Shown here piece by piece: positions 4,109-10,438 of a DNA stretch of 10,438 nucleotides. The translations under genes were made by a program, and so were the position numbers. Where the stretch lies: assembly GCA_031278595.1 (NCBI GenBank), contig JAITKE010000062.1, positions 1 through 10,438 of the forward strand. Reading direction: 5' to 3'. The stretch comes from Puniceicoccales bacterium (GTDB lineage Bacteria; Verrucomicrobiota; Verrucomicrobiia; Opitutales; JAIRLG01). Position 1 is the first letter of the stretch, and every line of letters starts with the position of its first letter. Below the pieces are notes generated by a model. The model made no database searches, had not been told where the DNA came from, and saw only the letters and a program-made list of their open reading frames with translations.

Positions 4109-7036
4109 CTAGAAGTCGTAGGGCGCCATTCCCTGCCGCAACCCGGCCATCGCCGCATCCAGTGAGCCGAGGGGGAGCGTTTCCAAGGCATCGGCCATCG
4201 GGGCCAGCTTCAGCCCATGCAGGGTCTTGAGGCCGTACTCCCAGGCCCGCTGGTAGAGACTGGACAGGGCCGCCATGTTGGGTCGATCCAGGTAGAGCTC
4301 CAGGGTCTGGGACTGGTCGAGCCACCGCTGCCGCAGGGCCGCGGCCTGGAGCAGGGATTCCGCATCCAGCTCGAAGGCCGTCCGGGCGACGGCCCGGATC
4401 GCCTCCGGCCAATCGGCCGAGAGCAGCGCCAGGGATTGCCCGCGGCAGAGCTTTTGGTAAAACTCCGCCGTCCAGACGCCCGCGCTGCGGAGGGTGCGGA
4501 CGAGGGCATGTTTGGGAAAGAGCTCCGGCTCGTTCCGATTTTCAGAAAAACTCGGCGGATCCAGCGGCCCCGTCGCCGGCAGCATGCCCGGGGAACAGCC
4601 CATCAGCCGGGCGGCGGACTCGGCCGCCGGCAGGGCCAGGAGATAGGCGTGGCGCAGGCCATGGCTCCGCAGGCGCTGCCGCAGGGCCTCCCAGTCGAGC
4701 GAGGGCTTCCGAGCCTCTCGATTTCCGCCCTCCGGCGCCATTCCGTCCGTCCGGAGCGCCTCCCGGTCGAGGGAGGGCTGCCGGGTTTCCCGATTCTCAT
4801 CCTCCTTCGCCACTCCTTCCGGTGTTGCTTCTTCCGCTGCTATTCCCACCGGCGCCGTTTCCCCCGGTGTTGCTTCCCCCGGTGCCGTTTCCCCCGGCCG
4901 CAGCGCCCGGCCCTGGCACTCCCAGGGGAATTTCCCCTGCGCCCAGAAGGAATGTCCAAAGCGCGGGTAGCGGCCCCTCTCCTGGGCCAGGTCGACGGAG
5001 GCCTCGATCACGTCGTGGGAAAAAATTTCCAGGCATTCGTCCTGAAAGGCCAATGAGGCGGGGGAGTCGAAGGGCAGCTGCTTCTGCCACAGCGCCTCCT
5101 GCAGGCCGACCAGGCCCAGGGCGATGGGCCGGTAGCGCAGCGTCAGCGCCTCCGCCGCCGGAGAGGGAGTGGACTTGGCGTCGAGCATCACGTCCAGCGC
5201 CCGTACCGCCAGGCGTACGCTCCGCCGCAGCTGGGCCCGGTCGAGGGCACCCGACGCATCCAGATGCCGCGGCAGGGACAGGACGGCGCTGGGGCAGCCC
5301 AGCGAGGCCTCCGGCTCCGACCGCAGCAGCAGCTCCGACTCCAGACCGCTGCTGTGGAGCAGGCCCTCCGGCGCGAGCATGTGGGCCCCGTTGCAGCGAT
5401 CCTTGAAGCCGATTCGCGGGAAGCCGTTTTCGTAGATGCGGGCGAGGATTTTCCCCCAGAGCCCGGCCGCCGGCAGGCTGCGGCCCCAGCATCTGCCCGC
5501 CCGCGCCTCCTGCTCCTGGGCCTCGTAGGCCCTTTCAAAGGCCTCGCCGTACAGGGTCTGCAGCGGGCGCACCTCCTCCACCCGAAACAGCGTCCACTCC
5601 CCCTCGGCCCGCACCCGCTTCAGGAAGAGGTCGGGAATCCAGAGTTCCGTGGCGAGGGAGGAGTCCGATGCCCGTGCCCCCGATGAGCGGAAGTCGATGA
5701 AGTCCTCGATGTCCGCATGCCAGAGCTCCAGCGCGGCCTGGCCGTAGAGCTTCGGGCTCTCGCCGATGGCCGGCCGGGCGAGGGCGAGCTGGTGCTGGTG
5801 CAGTTCCAGAAAGGGGATCACCCCGGCGCTGCGCCGGCGCGTGCCCCGAATCGGGCTGCCGGCCCCCCGCACCGCTGTCCAGGAGCCGCTCAGCGACGCG
5901 CCCCACTTGACCGCCAGCGCGTTGTCCGCGATGCCCTGGGCCATGATGCTCTCCAGGTCATCCCGCAACTGGTAGACGTAGGCGGACAGGAGCTGGGCCT
6001 TCGGCGTACCGGCATAGCTCAGCACCGGCGGGGAGACGCAGCAGCGCCGGTCCTTGAGCAGTTGATAGAGCTCGATCACCGGATCCTCGCGAGGAGAGGA
6101 CTTTTCGGACAAAAATATCCCCATCGCCACCCGCATCCACAGGAACTGCGGCAGCTCGTCCACTTCGCCGCTCTCCCAGTCCCGCAGGAGGAAGTGCTCC
6201 AGCAGGTCCTGCGTCGCCGGGCCCTCCCAGTGCTCGTCGGCCCCCACGTCCAGCGCTTCGGCCAGGCGATCCAGATCCCAGTCGAGCATGCGGGTGTGCA
6301 GAATGCCCCGTTCGACGGCCCGCCGGACATGGCGCGGAAAGGCCTCCCGGTAGGCCTTTTCCAGGAGCTCCGGGGCGGTCGGCTCCCAAGCCAAGAGGCG
6401 GGAGTAGAGGAAGCTCCAGCGGAAGCGGGCGGCGAAGAAGTCGAACTCGGGGGCGACGGCCACCAGGGCCCGGGCCTGCCGGTTCAGGTGGACTTCCAGG
6501 TCCGCCTGCTCGATCTCCCCCTCGAGCTTCTGGCCCAGGCGATGGGCGATCTCCGTCGGCGACAGGGGCAGGTCGAGCCCACGGGCGGCAAAGGCGATCC
6601 GGGGCAGCAATTCCGCGATGGTCCACAGGCGGCTCTGGCCATCCGCCTCCTTCACCAGCAGAAAGCTCTCCTGAATAGAGCTCGTCGGCTTCGGCTTCGG
6701 GCGGCGCAGCTTCGCGTGCTCGGAGCGGTAGAGGATGTAGGCCTCGGCGACCTTGAAGTGCCCGCGGCGCATCAGCTCCTCCTGAACCATATCCTGCACG
6801 CGCTCCAGCGCGACGCTGGGGACATTGAGGGCGCTGACCCGGCGGGTGATGGTCTGGGCGATCTCTCGGGCCGTGGGGAAGGATTCCCGCCGCTGGGCGA
6901 CGAAGGCCTCGCCCACGGCCTTTTCGATCCTCTTGGCATTCCAGGCAACCTCTTCGCCATCGCGGCGGACGAAGCGCGGGGGCCGGGCATTCGGCGTCCA
7001 GCTGGGGGTATTCTCGGGAACAGTAACAGAACTCAT
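4109..7036 (-). CDS. nrdA: NrdA-like ribonucleotide reductase large-subunit homologue lacking catalytic residues
   Basis: The 975 residues are homologous along their length to class Ia ribonucleotide reductase alpha. An ATP-cone spans 20-108 (FVRRDGEEVAWNAKRIEKAV; RGHFKVAEAYILYR), followed by the R1 N-domain with AARFRWSFLY (202-211), the AGTPKAQLL segment (342-350), ELWHADIEDFIDFR, WIPDLFLKRV (466-475) and RQRWLDQSQTLELYL. Compared with E. coli NrdA from memory, the redox Cys225 position is Ala352. The N-x-C-x-E site is Gly564-Leu-Glu566-Ser-Glu568, so Asn437 and radical Cys439 are gone and Glu441 is kept. The radical-path Tyr730/Tyr731 pair is His940/Gly941. The C-terminal Cys pair is absent (ends APYDF), and the GKRKG loop is altered. 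Cys581 may stand for Cys462. The frame is intact, so it looks like a maintained pseudoenzyme. A repeat-built insertion spans 712-784. No nrdB is adjacent. The start at 7036 is preferred because a promoter lies just upstream, within the longer frame. Confidence 0.88.
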   Translation of the reverse strand: MSSVTVPENTPSWTPNARPPRFVRRDGEEVAWNAKRIEKAVGEAFVAQRRESFPTAREIAQTITRRVSALNVPSVALERVQDMVQEELMRRGHFKVAEAYILYRSEHAKLRRPKPKPTSSIQESFLLVKEADGQSRLWTIAELLPRIAFAARGLDLPLSPTEIAHRLGQKLEGEIEQADLEVHLNRQARALVAVAPEFDFFAARFRWSFLYSRLLAWEPTAPELLEKAYREAFPRHVRRAVERGILHTRMLDWDLDRLAEALDVGADEHWEGPATQDLLEHFLLRDWESGEVDELPQFLWMRVAMGIFLSEKSSPREDPVIELYQLLKDRRCCVSPPVLSYAGTPKAQLLSAYVYQLRDDLESIMAQGIADNALAVKWGASLSGSWTAVRGAGSPIRGTRRRSAGVIPFLELHQHQLALARPAIGESPKLYGQAALELWHADIEDFIDFRSSGARASDSSLATELWIPDLFLKRVRAEGEWTLFRVEEVRPLQTLYGEAFERAYEAQEQEARAGRCWGRSLPAAGLWGKILARIYENGFPRIGFKDRCNGAHMLAPEGLLHSSGLESELLLRSEPEASLGCPSAVLSLPRHLDASGALDRAQLRRSVRLAVRALDVMLDAKSTPSPAAEALTLRYRPIALGLVGLQEALWQKQLPFDSPASLAFQDECLEIFSHDVIEASVDLAQERGRYPRFGHSFWAQGKFPWECQGRALRPGETAPGEATPGETAPVGIAAEEATPEGVAKEDENRETRQPSLDREALRTDGMAPEGGNREARKPSLDWEALRQRLRSHGLRHAYLLALPAAESAARLMGCSPGMLPATGPLDPPSFSENRNEPELFPKHALVRTLRSAGVWTAEFYQKLCRGQSLALLSADWPEAIRAVARTAFELDAESLLQAAALRQRWLDQSQTLELYLDRPNMAALSSLYQRAWEYGLKTLHGLKLAPMADALETLPLGSLDAAMAGLRQGMAPYDF
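4686..4829 (-). repeat. 72-bp tandem duplication in the nrdA-like gene
   Basis: Diverged copies at 4686-4757 and 4758-4829 (GCCTCCCAGTCGAG versus GCCTCCCGGTCGAG at their starts) encode NREARKPSLDWEALRQ and NRETRQPSLDREALRT. The LDWEALRQRL copy is the one that matches the family, so the other is the added unit. Confidence 0.75.
4812..4901 (-). repeat. Six degenerate 15-bp units in the nrdA-like gene
   Basis: 15-bp units run at 4812, 4827, 4842, 4857, 4872 and 4887; the last three are closest (GTTTCCCCCGGTGTT and variants). They encode PGETA/PGEAT/EEATP-like pentapeptides (residues about 712-742) in a loop that is short in the family. Confidence 0.78.
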
Positions 7037-7057
7037 GGTGACTTTCGGACGCCCCCT

Positions 7058-7086
7058 ATTAAAGCACAAAGCCCGAGGAAATTCAA
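7058..7086 (-). promoter_or_regulatory. Candidate sigma70-type promoter of the nrdA-like gene
   Basis: On the minus strand TTGAAT (7086-7081), exactly 17 bp, and TTTAAT (7063-7058; 5 of 6 to TATAAT) are followed by AGGGGGCG and the ATG at 7036. The leader would be about 15-20 nt. T-rich runs (TTTTTCTCG-type) lie upstream and could act as an UP-like element. It also argues against the longer start at 7141. Confidence 0.55.
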
Positions 7087-7373
7087 GAAAAAGTCCGAGA
7101 AAAATTCGAGAAAAAACCACTCTGGGAGCCACTTCTTCCACCTATCCATCCTAGCCAAAATAACTCGCTTCCTTGGGGAAAATTCCCTCCGCCGACTTCC
7201 CCTCCTCGTCCGTCCGGCGATGCCGACAGCCCCAGAGAAAACCCAGGGAAGCGCCGCTTCAGGCCTTCTCTATCGGTGTTGGAGAGCCTTCCCTCATCCT
7301 TCCCGCGCGATGCCGCTCCCGCCGCCATCCCCGGCATATCACCTCGGGCCTTCTTTTTTTCTGGGTTGGTTCC

Positions 7374-7488
7374 CGCGCGATGGCCGGTCGGAGCCCCCCT
7401 TCCTCCGGAAGGGGGGCTCCGACCAAGGCGCCGGCCGCGCCGGAGGCGCGCCGGCGCCGGCTTTGCTCCGCAAAGCGGCCATCGCGCG
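7374..7488. repeat. Cloverleaf palindromic element E1
   Basis: The outer stem CGCGCGATGGCCG (7374-7386) with its perfect complement (7476-7488) is 13 bp. Three hairpins sit inside. The first has 17-bp perfect arms 7387-7403 and 7407-7423 with loop TCC. The second is GC-rich with arms 7427-7441 and 7445-7458, loop GGA and one bulge. The third is CTTTGC-TCC-GCAAAG (7461-7475). The first and third hairpins abut the outer stem with no unpaired bases, so the drawing is a near-perfect four-way junction. Confidence 0.9.
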
Positions 7489-7565
7489 CGGCCCTGGGCT
7501 CCAAATCGTGGAAACCCGGAGGGTTGTCGATTGTGGGAGCCGGGGCTTCTGTCGAGCGTTTGGGC

Positions 7566-7644
7566 AGGGGCCCCGGGACGCTCGCTTCGCGAGCAAGCGG
7601 CTTTAGCCGCTCAAGCCCTCTTCGAGGGCTGTCCCGGGGCCCTT
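7566..7644. repeat. Cloverleaf palindromic element E2
   Basis: The outer arms AGGGGCCCCGGGAC (7566-7579) and GTCCCGGGGCCCTT (7631-7644) match in 13 of 14 positions. Inside are GCTCGC-TTC-GCGAGC (7580-7594), AGCGGCT-TT-AGCCGCT (7596-7611) and AGCCCTC-TTC-GAGGGCT (7614-7630). It touches the stop codon of the response regulator (7646-7644). It is a sequence homologue of the element at 2726-2802 in opposite orientation. Confidence 0.9.
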
Positions 7645-8504
7645 CAGGAGAGCGCTCCAAGACCCTCCTCCGGCCGAGAGGGCTCCTGAACCCCCTCCGA
7701 ATGCTGGTCTGACTGGTAGTAATAGCCAACGCCGTGCACCGTCCGGAGCTGATCCGCGGAACAACCCTGCTGCCGGAAGAGCTGGCGCACGTGCATGACG
7801 TACTGGTCGAGGGAACGGCCCTTCGGGTTCGCAAAGCGTCCCCAAACGCCGCGGATCAGCTGAGTTCTTGGCAAAACGACGTTGGGATTGTGCGACAGAT
7901 AGGCCATGAGGCCGAAGAATCGCTTCCCGATGCGCACGGGGCCGGCGGGAAAATGGAGCTCCATCTCCCCCGGCACGACCCGCACGCCGCAAAAAAAGAA
8001 CTCCTGCTCGTGAAAGGATACGCCCGAAGGCACATCTTCCGACGCGCTCGTCGTCCGCCGGAGAACGGCATTCACCCGGGACAGCAGCTCGGCCAGGCTA
8101 AAAGGCTTGGTCAGATAATCATCGCCGCCCATGTCGAGGCTCTGCACCTTCGTCCGCTCATCCGTCTCGCCGGTCACGAAGATCGTCGGCACCGCGATCC
8201 TCTGCTCCTGCAGGCGTTTGAAAAGCAGCAGGCCGCTGCCGTCGGGCAGGTTCAGGTCCAGCAGGAGGAGATGGGCACCGACCTTGGGCTGCTGGAAAAA
8301 ATCCATCACCGCCTCTCCCAGGGAAAAGACCACGGTGCTCATGTCGACCAGCTCCAGCTGTCGCTTCATCGCCTGAGCCAACACCGCATCATCCTCCGCA
8401 ATGACAATTCTCGGTTTGGCCCACAGACCCCCAGACGATGAACGAGGCACGATTTTCTCTTGTTCTCCTGCCCGCAGCGCGGCGGGGATAGAGAACGAGG
8501 GCAC
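7644..8504 (-). CDS. OmpR/PhoB-family two-component response regulator
   Basis: A DNA-binding response regulator with an N-terminal receiver domain: acidic pocket EDD (37-39), phosphoacceptor Asp83 in LLLDLNLPDG, Thr111 in FVTGET, and Lys133 in TKPF. All switch residues are present, so it should be phosphorylatable, unlike atypical chlamydial ChxR. A winged-helix output domain follows (about 165-265), ending RTVHGVGYYY, the OmpR/PhoB wing signature. The C-terminal 20 residues are Glu/Pro-rich and end at the edge of palindromic element E2. Start codons are weak: the longest form begins at GTG 8504. A second GTG at 8450 (residue 19), with AGGAG 14 nt upstream, is also possible and would trim residues lying before the domain. 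The gene lies 38 bp after the HAD gene, probably co-transcribed. No histidine kinase is in the window. Target genes are unknown. Confidence 0.92.
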   Translation of the reverse strand: MPSFSIPAALRAGEQEKIVPRSSSGGLWAKPRIVIAEDDAVLAQAMKRQLELVDMSTVVFSLGEAVMDFFQQPKVGAHLLLLDLNLPDGSGLLLFKRLQEQRIAVPTIFVTGETDERTKVQSLDMGGDDYLTKPFSLAELLSRVNAVLRRTTSASEDVPSGVSFHEQEFFFCGVRVVPGEMELHFPAGPVRIGKRFFGLMAYLSHNPNVVLPRTQLIRGVWGRFANPKGRSLDQYVMHVRQLFRQQGCSADQLRTVHGVGYYYQSDQHSEGVQEPSRPEEGLGALS

Positions 8505-8542
8505 GCTCCGCGGACAAGATTTATGCGTCGCGAGGGAGATTT

Positions 8543-9184
8543 TTACAGTATTTTGACTTCCGGCAGGGCGCCCGAGCGGTGGATCGCCGGTACGAGCCAG
8601 GAGGCCATACCGGCCGCGCTGGCCGCCTGAATGCCGAGGGGACTGTCCTCCAGCACCAAACAGTGCCTGGGCACAACGCCCAGTTTTTTCGCCGCCAGCA
8701 GGAAGAGATCCGGTGCCGGCTTCGTGTGCTCCACATCCTCGCAGGTGACGATGACGGGGAAATAGGACTTGATCTTCGTCCCCTCCAGGGACTGGTGGAC
8801 GAATTCCCGATAGCCGCCGGAGGCCACCGCCAGGGGCTTGGCGAGATCCCGGCAGTGCTCGGCGAACCCGACGACCGGCCCTATGGCCACGACGCCCCCG
8901 ATGTGCGCAGCGATGAAGTCCCGCTGGTGACGCAGCAGGGTCTCCTCGTCGATCCTCTCTCCGGAACTGGCGCAGATCTCATTTAGAGTCACCTCTGTCC
9001 GCTGCCCTCCTCGGTCGCAGAAATAATCCCAGCGGAAGTCGACCTTCGCCCCATAGCGCTCCAGGGAATCGCGCCAGGCATAGTAGAACAGCGGCATCGT
9101 GTCCACCAGTGTCCCGTCACAGTCGAAGAGGATGGCGTCGAACCGGGAGGGGTCGGGAAAGACCATTGCAGGAAACTCAGACAT
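8543..9184 (-). CDS. HAD-superfamily subfamily IA phosphatase (beta-phosphoglucomutase/YqaB-like)
   Basis: The 213-residue haloacid-dehalogenase hydrolase has motif I DCDGTLVDT with nucleophile Asp21 and acid/base Asp23. A helical cap lies in about 31-100. Motif II is Ser122 in VASGG, motif III is Lys155 in KPAPDLF, and motif IV is EDSPLGIQAA with Glu179/Asp180. The SPLGI ending of motif IV and the cap size are typical of beta-phosphoglucomutase-like and fructose-1-phosphatase (YqaB)-like proteins, so a small phosphorylated sugar is the likely substrate; the exact one cannot be told. The complete catalytic set suggests an active cytoplasmic enzyme. The ATG at 9184 is the first in frame; its upstream region has only a distant GGAG, so the start is less certain than the frame. 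It lies directly upstream of the response regulator. Confidence 0.9.
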   Translation of the reverse strand: MSEFPAMVFPDPSRFDAILFDCDGTLVDTMPLFYYAWRDSLERYGAKVDFRWDYFCDRGGQRTEVTLNEICASSGERIDEETLLRHQRDFIAAHIGGVVAIGPVVGFAEHCRDLAKPLAVASGGYREFVHQSLEGTKIKSYFPVIVTCEDVEHTKPAPDLFLLAAKKLGVVPRHCLVLEDSPLGIQAASAAGMASWLVPAIHRSGALPEVKIL

Positions 9185-9334
9185 GCTGCCATGTTCTAGG
9201 GTTCTCCGCCCGGACGCAATGCAAAATGGCCCGAAGGGCGGAACTTCAGGCCGAAAAGTTCTCGGACGAGAAAAGGCGGATGACCGACCTCACGATGGCG
9301 TGTGGGGCTAACGGTTGGGGGTAGGATCGACGGT

Positions 9335-9433
9335 TGGGGGCTGGCTTTCGATTCCTTTGGAATCGTGCCCGCTGCGCGGGCTGCCTGGAGGAAAAGGACA
9401 AAGTCCTTTTCCTTCAGGCAAAGCCAGCCCCCA
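9335..9433. repeat. Cloverleaf palindromic element E3
   Basis: The outer stem is 14 bp and perfect: TGGGGGCTGGCTTT (9335-9348) with 9420-9433. Inside are CGATTCC-TTT-GGAATCG (9349-9365), GCCCGC-TGC-GCGGGC (9367-9381), and 18-bp arms 9382-9399 and 9403-9420 with loop AAA and one G/T pair. The last hairpin and the outer stem share base 9420. The sequence is unlike E1 or E2, but the plan (outer stem, three hairpins, 3-nt loops) is the same. Confidence 0.9.
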
Positions 9434-9519
9434 CATCCCCCGCCGCACCGGTCACCAAAAAACACTCGCTCCGCAGGCCGAGCCCCCGGGGCCCCCTCCG
9501 GAGGAACGGAATTCTCTAG

Positions 9520-9664
9520 AGCGTGTCGTCAAAATAAACGACGGACAAAGGGAAAAAGAGAGGAAAGAAGGAGGAAATGGAAAAAGGACACCTAAGAGGC
9601 ACGGCCTATCCGATGAATTGTGTGGCAAAATGAGAAGGCTACTGCCTGATTTTGACGATACTCT
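9520..9664. mobile_element. MITE-like element, copy 2, with CTAG flanks
   Basis: A 145-bp element with 16-bp terminal inverted repeats: AGCGTGTCGTCAAAAT on the left and AGAGTATCGTCAAAAT as the complement of the right end (14 of 16). It is flanked by CTAG on both sides (9516-9519, 9665-9668), a likely target duplication, though CTAG is itself palindromic. The interior is a purine-rich tract, then CCGATGAATTG, shared with 3848-3991 in the same orientation. No transposase is encoded. Confidence 0.78.
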
Positions 9665-9742
9665 CTAGGCTCTCACAATTGACGAAGCCCCTAGTTTTTA
9701 TTTAACGGCACCCTCTGGAGGCATCCGCGCCTCATCTTCCCC

Positions 9743-10438
9743 CTAGCTGTCCGTCTCGCCCGCCACGATCCTCGCCTGCTCGACCCGCACGCTCAGCCTC
9801 TTGACCGAAAAGAGCCAGAACCCGCAGACCAGGATGAAGATCAGAAAGGAATAGGGAGCGATGATGAAGTAGGTGGCGTTGGGGATCAGCACCAGCAGCG
9901 CGGCCTGAATCCAGGCTCCTCCGGCCTTGCCCAGGCGTCCACCCACCACGTCGACCACCGCTTTGCCCTTCACCTTCATCTCCTCGTCCAGCGGGATGTA
10001 GGCCATTTCCTTCGTCAGGTCGAAGAGTGCGTACTTGGTCGATTTGCAGATGATCAGGATCACCGTGCCCAGGAGGACGGCGGCGAAGAGCGGCGTCAGG
10101 CCGACGGTCCCCAGAACAGGAGCCAGGTTTTCGCGAAAGAGCACGAAGACGAAGAACAAGCTGCCCAGCAGGAGAATGATCGAGGGCGTGATGGCCGCCG
10201 CGATCAGCCAACGGAACAGGCGCAGGATATTGCCCCCCACGATCATCATGACGATCGAGACAATTCCTGTCCAAAAGGTGTACCAACTCATGTAGGTATT
10301 GAAGGCATTGGGACTGCCGCAGTGCATGCCCACCTGTTTCTTCCAGAGCACTTCTACGAGATTAACACTGGTGCCGTAGCAGATGATCAGGGACGCGATG
10401 AACAGCAGGTAAGGAGAGGTGAGGATCGTCATCAGGCT
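9743..10438 (-). CDS. TLC/NTT-family ATP/ADP nucleotide translocase, C-terminal half
   Basis: The 231 codons visible before the stop belong to a membrane nucleotide transporter. In chlamydiae and rickettsiae these exchange host ATP for ADP (or import NTPs) across the inner membrane. The signature stretch KSTKYALFDLTKEMAYIPLD followed by EEMKVKGKAVVDVVGGRLGK and GGAWIQ is highly characteristic of the family. Upstream are YGTSVNLVEVLWKKQ and several hydrophobic membrane segments (SIVMMIVGGNIL, LLLGSLFFVFVLF, FAAVLLGTVILIICK), and two more follow the signature (ALLVLIPNATYFIIA, SFLIFILVCGFWLF). The tail is short and charged. The frame is open to base 10438, so the N-terminal half and start lie outside; the Met near 10432 is internal. 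Whether it is an ATP/ADP exchanger or another NTT paralogue cannot be told from this half. Confidence 0.95.
   Translation of the reverse strand, partial: SLMTILTSPYLLFIASLIICYGTSVNLVEVLWKKQVGMHCGSPNAFNTYMSWYTFWTGIVSIVMMIVGGNILRLFRWLIAAAITPSIILLLGSLFFVFVLFRENLAPVLGTVGLTPLFAAVLLGTVILIICKSTKYALFDLTKEMAYIPLDEEMKVKGKAVVDVVGGRLGKAGGAWIQAALLVLIPNATYFIIAPYSFLIFILVCGFWLFSVKRLSVRVEQARIVAGETDS

Larger units (their letters stand above)
7037..7643. other. Intergenic region between response regulator and nrdA-like gene
   Basis: Positions 7058-7086 hold a candidate promoter. Positions 7087-7130 are A-rich on the plus strand, with near-repeats of GAGAAAAA. I see nothing certain in 7131-7373. Two cloverleaf elements fill most of 7374-7643. 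No frame here has plausible coding character. Confidence 0.6.
9185..9742. other. Intergenic region between nucleotide translocase and HAD gene
   Basis: Positions 9335-9433 are a cloverleaf element and 9520-9664 a MITE copy. A small GCCC-GAA-GGGC hairpin lies at 9230-9240. I found no convincing promoter for the HAD gene in 9185-9330, and no rho-independent terminator (stem plus T-run) after the translocase stop in 9665-9742. Confidence 0.55.

Noticed and set aside
4109..7036. Simple annotation as functional ribonucleotide reductase or as a decaying pseudogene
   Set aside because: The catalytic positions are substituted throughout, so activity is unlikely, yet the frame is intact with a plausible promoter and a conserved ATP-cone, so random decay is also unlikely.
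7037..7141. N-terminal extension of the nrdA-like protein to the Met at 7141
   Set aside because: The extra 35 residues are unlike R1 proteins and overlap a well-spaced -35/-10 pair; ATP-cone homology begins after the ATG at 7036.
5717..7606. 629-residue plus-strand open frame
   Set aside because: It is antisense to the nrdA-like gene and the spacer, has no recognisable domains, and reflects high GC at third positions of the real gene.
7374..7644. Cloverleaf elements as tRNA genes
   Set aside because: The stems are too long (up to 17-18 bp), loops are 2-3 nt, and there is no anticodon loop, T-loop sequence or tRNA-like spacing.
9665..9742. Rho-independent terminator after the translocase stop
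   Set aside because: The CCTC/GAGG stem is only about 4 bp with an internal loop, and no T-run follows on the minus strand.

Overview
The window is GC-rich and dense in repeats, and every gene I can support lies on the minus strand. The most telling gene for lineage is the one at the right edge. It is the C-terminal half of an ATP/ADP (nucleotide) translocase of the TLC/NTT family, which is typical of obligate intracellular bacteria (Chlamydiota, Rickettsiales and a few others). Together with an ATP-cone NrdA homologue, this suggests a Chlamydiota-like intracellular bacterium. The GC content is high for that group, so the assignment is an inference and not a certainty.

Layout from left to right, with transcription running right to left. 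Positions 1-2443 are one uninterrupted frame for a large protein of unknown function; it has a signal-peptide-like N-terminus and a Glu/Ala-rich middle, and it runs off the left edge. Positions 2522-3274 are tadA (tRNA adenosine deaminase) with a repeat-built insertion. Positions 3463-3840 encode a DciA/DUF721 protein, with a short MITE-like element directly upstream of its start codon. Positions 4109-7036 encode an intact 975-residue NrdA homologue that has lost essentially all catalytic, radical-transfer and redox residues. A 607-bp spacer with two palindromic elements follows. Positions 7644-8504 encode an OmpR/PhoB-type response regulator and 8543-9184 a HAD phosphatase, probably in one transcription unit. 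A 558-bp spacer then holds another palindromic element and a second MITE copy. The nucleotide translocase occupies 9743-10438.

Two observations stand out. First, there is a family of palindromic DNA elements at 7374-7488, 7566-7644, 9335-9433, 2726-2802 and probably 1-155. Each has an outer stem enclosing about three short-loop hairpins, giving a cloverleaf. Several differ completely in sequence but keep the architecture, which is the pattern expected if structure is what is preserved. Two of them sit in frame inside coding sequences, in the manner of Rickettsia palindromic elements. Second, the NrdA homologue appears to be a maintained pseudoenzyme that keeps its ATP-cone. It has no nrdB next to it, which suggests a regulatory, structural or host-directed role instead of ribonucleotide reduction.

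The genes do not form one pathway. They are housekeeping functions (tRNA editing, helicase loading), a regulator with a phosphatase, and nucleotide import. The nucleotide-related pair (translocase and NrdA-like protein) fits an organism that takes nucleotides from a host.
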